Source of the DNA: Rathayibacter sp. SW19 | GTDB lineage: Bacteria > Actinomycetota > Actinomycetes > Actinomycetales > Microbacteriaceae | Assembly (NCBI RefSeq): GCF_030866825.1 | Contig: NZ_CP133020.1 | Coordinates: 2,666,001-2,730,000, forward strand | DNA: 64,000 nt | Direction: 5' to 3' | Shown here: piece by piece, positions 58,577 through 64,000 of the stretch | Layout of the letters: every line of letters begins with the position of its first letter | Position numbering within the stretch: position 1 is the stretch's first letter | Position numbers and translations under genes: made by a program | Notes under the pieces: model-generated | Seen by the model: the letters and a program-made list of their open reading frames with translations, nothing else | Told to the model about the DNA's origin: nothing | Database searches by the model: none

Positions 58577-61500
58577 ATCGTCTCCTTTGTCGCCGCGACC
58601 AGGGCGGCGGCCATTTCTCTCAAGATATTCTTCTGAATCTTGCCGATCGCGTTTCGTGGAAGCTCATCGACGAATTCGAGCCGCTCCGGCCAGTAGTACT
58701 TCGACACTCCCGCCGCCGCGAGATACTGCTGCAACGCGCGGAAGGTGAGAGGTCGATCCGGATGCGTCGACACCACGAATGCGCAGGCGCGCTCTCCCAA
58801 CCGTGCGTCCGGCATCGCGACGACTGCGACATCGGCGACGAGCGGATGCTGGTACAGCAGATTCTCCACCTCGACGACCGGCACCTTTTCGCCGCCGCGG
58901 TTGATGACGTCCTTGACTCGGCCCGAAATGCGCAGAAATCCTTCATCGTCGACGCTCGCGAGGTCGCCGGTTCGATACCAGCCGTCGGAGGTGAACACGT
59001 CCGCCGTCAGGTCGGGGCGCTCGAGGTAGCCGCCGAAGATCGTCGGCGACCGCAGTTCGAAGTTCCCCTCGGCCCCAGCAGCCACCGGCATCCCTGCGTC
59101 GTCGACGATGCGGATGTCGATGCCGGCCAAGGCGCGCCCGTCGTTTCCCCACGCGCGCTCCGGCGCATCGTCAGGCGACGCCAGTGTACCCAGGCAGGTC
59201 TCTGTCGTTCCGAATGCGCCGAGCACCGCGGTGCCGAGCACCGCGGTGGCCTGCTGCGCGAGTGCGCGGGGTACGGCAGCCCCCGTGGCCACGAAAATCC
59301 GCAACGACTGGGGAGCGTGTGCCCCGGTCTCGACCTCGCGCACCAGGTCCATCAAAAACGGCGTCGCCGCTTGCACGAATGTCGCCTTGCCCAGGCCGAA
59401 CCCCTGTTCAAGCGCGAGTGGCGCATCCCACACCGGCTGAATCACCGCGGCGACACCGAGCTGCCAGGACAGCAGCATCCCGTACAGAAAACCCGTCTGG
59501 TGTGCGAGCGGCGATGGCACGAAAATTCGGTCGTCGCCGTCGAGCCCCAGGTGCGCGATCTCCATGTCCACGGCGCGCGCCAAGGTGCCGTGTGTGTGCT
59601 GCACGCCCTTCGGCTCTCCTGTCGTGCCTGACGTGAACAACAGTTGGCACACATCGTCCGGATGTGGCGCACGGGAACGGATGTGCGGCAGGTCGGGGGT
59701 CACCGATGCGAGTGCAGCGTCGTAGTAGTGCCAGGTCCAGTCCACCGTTTCGACCATGGCCGCTGCCGAGTCGGGGATCGGTGGCAGATCGGTCGCCACA
59801 TCGGCCGAGTGTCTGTTCTCGGTCTGCAGCACGACGACGTGCTCGAGTGCAAGTGGGCGCGACTGCCGGTGCGCCTGCACGCTCACATCCAACAGTTCGA
59901 TAGCCGGTCGCCGGTGCCGGAACAGATTCGGCAGGAACAGCACTCTGGCGTGCGATCGCGCCAGTGTCATTGTGGTCTCGCGTGGCCCGAACGCAGGCAT
60001 GATCGGTGTGACGACAGCACCGAGCTGGATGATTCCGAGTGTGATGGCCATGAACTCGCGCCAGTTCGGCAGCTGTACCGCCACCGCTTCTCCGCGCCGC
60101 ACACCGAGGTCCAGGAGGAGCGCAGACACCTGATCTGCTTCGCGTTGCAGGTCGCTCCAGCTGACGACGGCAGGCGCGTCCGCGCCGACCTCGATGACGG
60201 CAGGATCATCGGGCCGCTCTTGCGACAGTGTCAGCACGTGTTCTACGGGACCGTGCCGGTCGAACGCACCGTACCGGTACTCGGCATCGGAGACGCTGGA
60301 CCTGCGCGCCGCCGTGCGCCCTGCTGACTGCGCAGTGAGCCGATCGGTGTCCGCACCGGTCGCGTACCCGGAGTTCGGATCGCCGGTGTCAGGCTGACGT
60401 GCGGAACTGACATCGATCTCCAACCCGATGCCGTTCATCGCGTCGAGGAATTCCGGGTACGAGATTCGGTACGCGTGCGGATAGGTCAACGACGAACTGC
60501 CGCCGGCCCTGGTCGCCGCGACCGCCAACGCCATCAGCACCCGATGATCATTGAATGACGAGAGGGCGGCGGCACGCAGGGCCTCGACCCCCGTTATCCG
60601 CAGCTCTGAGTCGCTCTGTTGCGCGGAAGCGCCCATGCGGTTCAACTGCAGCATCGCCGACACGCGATCGGATTCTTTCAGCCGGATATGCCCGATATTG
60701 CGCAGCCGGCTCGTGCCGTCGGCAACACTCGCCATCGCAGAGAGCACCGGCAGGAGATCGGGAATCGGTGCACAGTCGATGTCGAGCGAGTTCAAGCGGA
60801 TGCCGTCGTGCTGCACCCGTACGAATCCAGTCGCGTCATCCAGTCGCATGGGCACGCCCATCCGTGCCGCCAGGTCGAGGAATTCCGACTCCGGATGGTC
60901 GGTGTCGGCAGCCCGAGTGGCCGACAGCCCCCGGAACAGCACATCCGAGGGATGTAACGCGGTGGCTGCCACACCGAACGCTGCCGCACCGATGTCCGGC
61001 GGAAGGCGGTAGTCTGCGGGCGTCGCGGTCTGATTACCCGGAATACGGTACGTGAGCCAATCGTCGTCGTGCTCGACGACCAGGCCGAAGGTCCGCATCA
61101 TTCGAACAGTCAGATCGACATACGGTTGCTCGTTCAGTGCACCGCCGGTGACGTGCACGGTCGTGTCTGAGCGCGCGAACGGTGCGAGCAGGAGCAACCC
61201 GCTCAGCCACTGCGAGAGCGTTCCCGCGATTTCGACATCTCCACCGCGAGGCCGAACGGGCTGAACGGTGATCGGCGGGCATCCGTCAGTTGACGTCAGC
61301 TCCACGCCCATTTGCTGCAGAGAGCCGAGCAGTGCGCTGATGGGCCGCCGGCGGAAGTATTTCATGCCGGTCAACGTCATCGGTCGATCGGCGAGGCTGG
61401 CAAGCCCGGTCATGAAATACAGAGTCGTGCCGGAGGACCCGACGTTGAGCAGCCCGTTGCTGCCGTGCGTGCCGTTCTCGTCGACGTCTGTGGCCCGATA

Positions 61501-61731
61501 CCGCCCGCCCGTCACGAGATAGTCGTCACCGACGATGCGGATGTCTGTGCCCAACGCGCGCAATACGCTGATCGTCCATTCGACCTGCCGGGTTGCCGAG
61601 ACTCCGGAGACGACACTGGTGCCTTCTGCCAGCGAGGCGAGCACAAGGGCGCGGTGTGCGTGATACTTCGAAACCGGAATCTCCAGCTCCCCGGCCAGTC
61701 GGCTTTCCGCTCCATGAACGATGAGTTGCAT
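58573..61731 (-). CDS. EPSP-synthase-like domain fused to acyl-CoA (AMP) ligase, PlmJK-like
   Basis: A 1052-residue two-domain protein. Residues 1-440 follow AroA: PVSKYHAHRALV (Lys22), VGSSGTTLYFMTG, LSQWLSGLLLLAPFA, Asp325 in PIPDLLP, IRLKESDRVSAM (Glu353) and FNDHRVLMALAV. The usual PGSKSxSNR loop is changed. A disordered linker (441-485) leads to an ANL ligase (486-1052): A3 loop LLFTSGTTGEPKGV, A5 AFGTTETC, A8 YRTGDLASVDDEGFLRISG, and Lys1031 in RNAIGKIQK. ATG 61731 is chosen; GTG 61740 is possible. It is the first gene of a four-gene unit, stop overlapping the dehydrogenase start. By analogy with ansatrienin and phoslactomycin cassettes it would open the conversion of shikimate to cyclohexanecarboxyl-CoA, the ligase half making the CoA ester. 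Confidence 0.88.
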   Translation of the reverse strand: MQLIVHGAESRLAGELEIPVSKYHAHRALVLASLAEGTSVVSGVSATRQVEWTISVLRALGTDIRIVGDDYLVTGGRYRATDVDENGTHGSNGLLNVGSSGTTLYFMTGLASLADRPMTLTGMKYFRRRPISALLGSLQQMGVELTSTDGCPPITVQPVRPRGGDVEIAGTLSQWLSGLLLLAPFARSDTTVHVTGGALNEQPYVDLTVRMMRTFGLVVEHDDDWLTYRIPGNQTATPADYRLPPDIGAAAFGVAATALHPSDVLFRGLSATRAADTDHPESEFLDLAARMGVPMRLDDATGFVRVQHDGIRLNSLDIDCAPIPDLLPVLSAMASVADGTSRLRNIGHIRLKESDRVSAMLQLNRMGASAQQSDSELRITGVEALRAAALSSFNDHRVLMALAVAATRAGGSSSLTYPHAYRISYPEFLDAMNGIGLEIDVSSARQPDTGDPNSGYATGADTDRLTAQSAGRTAARRSSVSDAEYRYGAFDRHGPVEHVLTLSQERPDDPAVIEVGADAPAVVSWSDLQREADQVSALLLDLGVRRGEAVAVQLPNWREFMAITLGIIQLGAVVTPIMPAFGPRETTMTLARSHARVLFLPNLFRHRRPAIELLDVSVQAHRQSRPLALEHVVVLQTENRHSADVATDLPPIPDSAAAMVETVDWTWHYYDAALASVTPDLPHIRSRAPHPDDVCQLLFTSGTTGEPKGVQHTHGTLARAVDMEIAHLGLDGDDRIFVPSPLAHQTGFLYGMLLSWQLGVAAVIQPVWDAPLALEQGFGLGKATFVQAATPFLMDLVREVETGAHAPQSLRIFVATGAAVPRALAQQATAVLGTAVLGAFGTTETCLGTLASPDDAPERAWGNDGRALAGIDIRIVDDAGMPVAAGAEGNFELRSPTIFGGYLERPDLTADVFTSDGWYRTGDLASVDDEGFLRISGRVKDVINRGGEKVPVVEVENLLYQHPLVADVAVVAMPDARLGERACAFVVSTHPDRPLTFRALQQYLAAAGVSKYYWPERLEFVDELPRNAIGKIQKNILREMAAALVAATKETI

Positions 61732-61763
61732 CAGATGCACCGTTCCTTTCGATCGCCGTGTCA

Positions 61764-61783
61764 ACTGCCTGCATGTAGGCAGT
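61764..61783. promoter_or_regulatory. inverted repeat upstream of the cyclohexanecarboxyl-CoA operon
   Basis: ACTGCCT-GCATGT-AGGCAGT, two perfect 7-bp arms with a 6-base spacer, 33 bp upstream of the fusion-gene start within the 246-bp divergent region shared with the SGNH gene. TTGACA hexamers occur on the minus strand on both sides. It is a candidate regulator site; no regulator gene lies nearby. Confidence 0.5.
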
Positions 61784-61977
61784 GCGGCAACATCGGTCGA
61801 GTTGTCAAACACCCGAGAACTTACTCGCACCCCGCGGCTGCGGCAAACCCGGGTGCAACGTGTTCGACATTGTCGCGTTTGGGTGTGCAGACGGTCTCGA
61901 CCGGGCGAAAGCGTATCCCCGAGCCGGCACAACCGTCAGGCTGGCCGGGCCACATGAATTCAGTTTAGGGTGGAGCC

Positions 61978-62682
61978 ATGGTTGGCCGCCTCGGGCAGAT
62001 CCCGATCCTCCGCATCGTCGCGGTGGTACTCGCCGTCGGCATCGTGACGGCCGCACTGGTCACCGCTGCCACCTCGGTGGCGGCCCGGCCGCGCATCGTG
62101 CCGCACCTGACCGAAGGCTCGCCGAAGGGCCCGCTTGTGGTCACCATCGGCGATTCGATTATGGAGGGCCACGGCCTGAGCGCACCCGAAGCATGGCCCG
62201 GCCTGCTGGCGCAAACCAGCGGATGGCGCATCATCAACTTGGCCAGCGACGGATCGGGGTTCGTTGCGATCGGCGACGAAGGCGACACGTTCGCCAACCA
62301 GGTCAGCGCGGCAATCGCGTTGCACCCTGACGCGGTGATCCTCGAGGGCAGCAGTAACGACATCGGTGTCTCGAACAGCGTGCTGGACGCGGCGACGGAT
62401 TCGACGATCGCGCACTTGCATCGGGCGCTGCCCGGCGCGGTGCTGATCGGTCTCAGCGCGGTATGGAGCGATACGACCCCGCCGGGTCAGCTGGCCGACA
62501 TCGATGACCAGGTCGACGCTGCGGTGACGAGCAGCGGCGGCTACTACCTTGACATCGGCCAGCCACTGGGCGGGCGCGTCGATCTGATGCAGAGCGACGA
62601 TGTGCACCCGACCGAGGCGGGCCAGAGTGCACTCGCGCAGGCGATCAGCGGGGCCTTCGCATCGTCGGCTATTCGCTTCTGA
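61978..62682 (+). CDS. membrane-anchored or secreted SGNH/GDSL hydrolase
   Basis: A 234-residue protein. An N-terminal hydrophobic segment (ILRIVAVVLAVGIVTAALVT) is a signal or anchor. The SGNH blocks are complete: block I VVTIGDSIMEGHG (Ser), Gly in LASDGSG, block III GSSNDIGVSN (Asn), and block V SDDVHPTEAG with Asp and His. It would act on an ester or acetyl group outside the cell, perhaps on wall polymers or lipids. It diverges from the cyclohexanecarboxyl-CoA operon; no functional link is visible. Its 3' end overlaps the next gene by 14 bp, tail to tail. Confidence 0.9.
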   Translation: MVGRLGQIPILRIVAVVLAVGIVTAALVTAATSVAARPRIVPHLTEGSPKGPLVVTIGDSIMEGHGLSAPEAWPGLLAQTSGWRIINLASDGSGFVAIGDEGDTFANQVSAAIALHPDAVILEGSSNDIGVSNSVLDAATDSTIAHLHRALPGAVLIGLSAVWSDTTPPGQLADIDDQVDAAVTSSGGYYLDIGQPLGGRVDLMQSDDVHPTEAGQSALAQAISGAFASSAIRF

Positions 62683-63376
62683 GCGCATGCCCGGATCGAG
62701 CACCATCCGCATCGCTCTTCGCTGCCGGAGCAGGGGCCGCGGTCGGCGCGCGGAGCACCGTGACGACGATCGGCACGAACGTTGCCACCAGTGCCGCAAG
62801 CTGCACGATCCCGGCTGGAACTCCACCGACGAAGTTTGCCACCGTCATGATGATCGCCGTAACGGGAACCCATACCGCAACAGCTTTCGCGCGGCGCAGC
62901 CCAATGGTCATGAGGATCGGGCCGAGTGAAAAGGCGGCCAAAAACACGACCAGAAGTAGGCTCCCGAGCGGCTCCTGCCCGGCCGCTTTGTCCAACAGCT
63001 CTCTGGCCGGGCCGCCGAGCCCGTCAGCGGCAAGCACGGCATCCGTCCCGAAAAACAGTGCAAGATGCCCGATACCGGCAGCCAGGCCGATCGCGGTGAC
63101 GAGGCCCCCGCCGGTTGTCAGCACCCAACCTCTGCCGGGTACGCGGTCGATGACGGCAGGAATGCCGGCCAGCCAGACCAGCAGGCCGAACACGCTCAGA
63201 ATGCCGAGCGTCAGCCATGCGGCCTGGTTCTGAGCGATCACCTCGTAAACGGTCGCAGTGGGGTTGGCTGCCTGCAGCATCCACTGCATGACGGTCGTCA
63301 CGATCAAGCTGATGGGGCCGGCAATCAGCCCGATCACTCCGGTTATGCGCAGCAGGCGCGCTCGTGTCATGTTCAT
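62669..63376 (-). CDS. multi-pass membrane protein, unknown function (DUF4386-like)
   Basis: A 235-residue protein with about six helices, starting MNMTRARLLRITGVIGLIAG. ATG 63376 has AGGAGG seven bases upstream, which decides the start. The alternating helix and short-loop pattern resembles small DUF4386-type proteins; I see no catalytic motif. It diverges from the sensor-kinase gene and overlaps the SGNH gene end by 14 bp. Confidence 0.78.
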   Translation of the reverse strand: MNMTRARLLRITGVIGLIAGPISLIVTTVMQWMLQAANPTATVYEVIAQNQAAWLTLGILSVFGLLVWLAGIPAVIDRVPGRGWVLTTGGGLVTAIGLAAGIGHLALFFGTDAVLAADGLGGPARELLDKAAGQEPLGSLLLVVFLAAFSLGPILMTIGLRRAKAVAVWVPVTAIIMTVANFVGGVPAGIVQLAALVATFVPIVVTVLRAPTAAPAPAAKSDADGARSGHALRSE

Positions 63377-63497
63377 GATCAGTCCCTCCTCGCGGCGCGG
63401 GTGCACCGTCTGCAGCCAGCCTCACGGCAACTGCACTCCGGTTTCGTCAGCCATCGGGCTGTTGTGCGGCGCCGAACGGGTGATCCGCTGCGCAGCT

Positions 63498-63539
63498 CAT
63501 CCGCCGAACGGGCGAATGTGTTCGCCTGTTCGGCGGATG
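63498..63539. promoter_or_regulatory. long inverted repeat in divergent promoter region
   Basis: CATCCGCCGAAC (63498-63509) pairs perfectly with GTTCGGCGGATG (63528-63539), with an inner GGCGAA/TTCGCC pair and a four-base loop TGTG. A partial third copy (CGCCGAACGGGTGATCCGC) lies just upstream at about 63471. It ends 33 bp before the sensor-kinase start and may be an operator or a cruciform-forming site. Confidence 0.55.
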
Positions 63540-63571
63540 CCGGTTCCCCCGGGCGGGAATAGAGTGTGGAA

Positions 63572-64000
63572 ATGTTCGAGTGGGCGGCCTCGGTGCGGAG
63601 GCGGCGGGTGTTCGGGTTTCCCCTGCCCGACCTGCTGCTCGCCGGGTTCCTGTGCGCGGTGGCGGTGGCGAGTGTGCTCACCGGCAACCCGGACGAAGGA
63701 CAACTGGCCATCACCCTGCCCGTCGCGTTCGTGTCCACGCTCGCCGTGTGCTGGCGCAGACGCTCGCCGGTAACCGCCGTCGTGCTGCTGCTGATCACCG
63801 GGATCACCCAAACGCTGTTCGCGGACACCCCGGGTTCGCTCTGGTCGCTGGTGGTCTACGCGATCGTGATGTACTCGCTCGCAGCGCATTATTCGGAGGG
63901 TCGCGCCGCCGTGGTGGGCATCGTGATGGTGACCGGCCTCCTCTTCGAGGAACGCCTTGCCAACGGCGTCGACTATCTGTTCGTCGTGCTGCTATTCGGA
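63572..64000 (+). CDS. sensor histidine kinase, N-terminal membrane part (runs off window)
   Basis: Partial: 143 codons from ATG 63572 to the window end, frame open. It shows a basic start (FEWAASVRRRRVFGFPLPD) and four or five hydrophobic helices with short loops (LLLAGFLCAVAVASVL, LAVCWRRRSPVTAVVLLLI, LWSLVVYAIVMYSLAAHY, AAVVGIVMVTGLLF). This is the pattern of the N-terminal domain of NarL-partner histidine kinases of actinobacteria; the CWRRRxP turn is typical. The kinase domain lies beyond the window, so the assignment is not certain. Confidence 0.7.
   Translation, partial: MFEWAASVRRRRVFGFPLPDLLLAGFLCAVAVASVLTGNPDEGQLAITLPVAFVSTLAVCWRRRSPVTAVVLLLITGITQTLFADTPGSLWSLVVYAIVMYSLAAHYSEGRAAVVGIVMVTGLLFEERLANGVDYLFVVLLFG

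Noticed and set aside
54446..61731. The operon as ordinary fatty-acid beta-oxidation.
   Set aside because: Beta-oxidation would not include an EPSP-synthase-like domain; the set and the J-K fusion fit the cyclohexanecarboxyl-CoA pathway better.
61732..61932. A 67-residue extension of the EPSP-like/ligase fusion.
   Set aside because: The sequence is Cys/Arg rich, lies in the promoter region and includes the inverted repeat; the AroA fold begins at MQLIVHGA.

Overview
The window is high-GC actinobacterial DNA with dense gene packing, many GTG starts and many ATGA stop/start overlaps. Gene order points to the Microbacteriaceae (Leifsonia/Curtobacterium-type genomes): gatCAB, ligA and mnmA next to a cysteine desulfurase, cdsA-frr-pyrH-tsf-rpsB, xerC-dprA-comM-yraN-DUF2469-rnhB-lepB-rplS, trmD...rimM-khpA-rpsP, DivIVA-type coiled-coil proteins and long low-complexity protein tails. 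No rRNA, tRNA or CRISPR array was recognised. The genus cannot be fixed from the sequence alone.

Layout. 1-3100: the 3' end of a cytochrome c oxidase subunit I gene, small membrane proteins, an MpaB-like oxygenase and a 37-residue basic protein. 3176-11250: gatC-gatA-gatB, a secreted DUF1023 hydrolase, ligA and another alpha/beta hydrolase. 11364-12926: a TetR regulator divergent from an NAD(P)-binding protein, with a perfect 16-bp palindrome between them. 12927-13605: a gene graveyard holding a methyltransferase tail and two MazF toxin tails. 13602-16249: mnmA and a cysteine desulfurase carrying an in-frame repeat insertion. 16263-25761: glycogen/alpha-glucan metabolism (glgX, glgP, glgE, glgB) plus a YbaK-type deacylase. 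25785-27771: a complete IS1634-family element. 27768-36023: a thioredoxin/TPR protein, an unusual membrane protein, two DivIVA-type proteins, an AI-2E family exporter, hydrolases and a lytic transglycosylase-like protein. 36045-40352: cdsA, frr, pyrH, tsf, rpsB. 40651-42904: a sugar MFS transporter with a GntR regulator. 43124-54145: an M23-like protein, DNA processing genes, lepB, rplS, and the trmD/rimM/khpA/rpsP region, which is rich in minisatellites. 54446-61731: a tight four-gene minus-strand operon. 61978-64000: an SGNH hydrolase, a membrane protein and the start of a sensor kinase.

The most interesting system is the operon at 54446-61731. Read 5' to 3' it encodes (i) an EPSP-synthase-like domain fused to an acyl-CoA ligase, (ii) an acyl-CoA dehydrogenase, (iii) an SDR with the Y-x6-K spacing of enoyl reductases and (iv) a 2,4-dienoyl-CoA-reductase-type flavo-iron-sulfur enzyme. 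The same enzyme set, including a J-K fusion, is known from the cyclohexanecarboxyl-CoA cassettes of ansatrienin and phoslactomycin producers. No polyketide synthase is present here, so I infer that the product primes omega-cyclohexyl fatty acids, lipids already known from some Microbacteriaceae. Other points worth a second look are the palindromic repeat that became coding sequence inside the cysteine desulfurase, the minisatellite-encoded tails of RimM and TrmD, the paired MazF remnants, and the IS element that carries a terminator in front of its own transposase.
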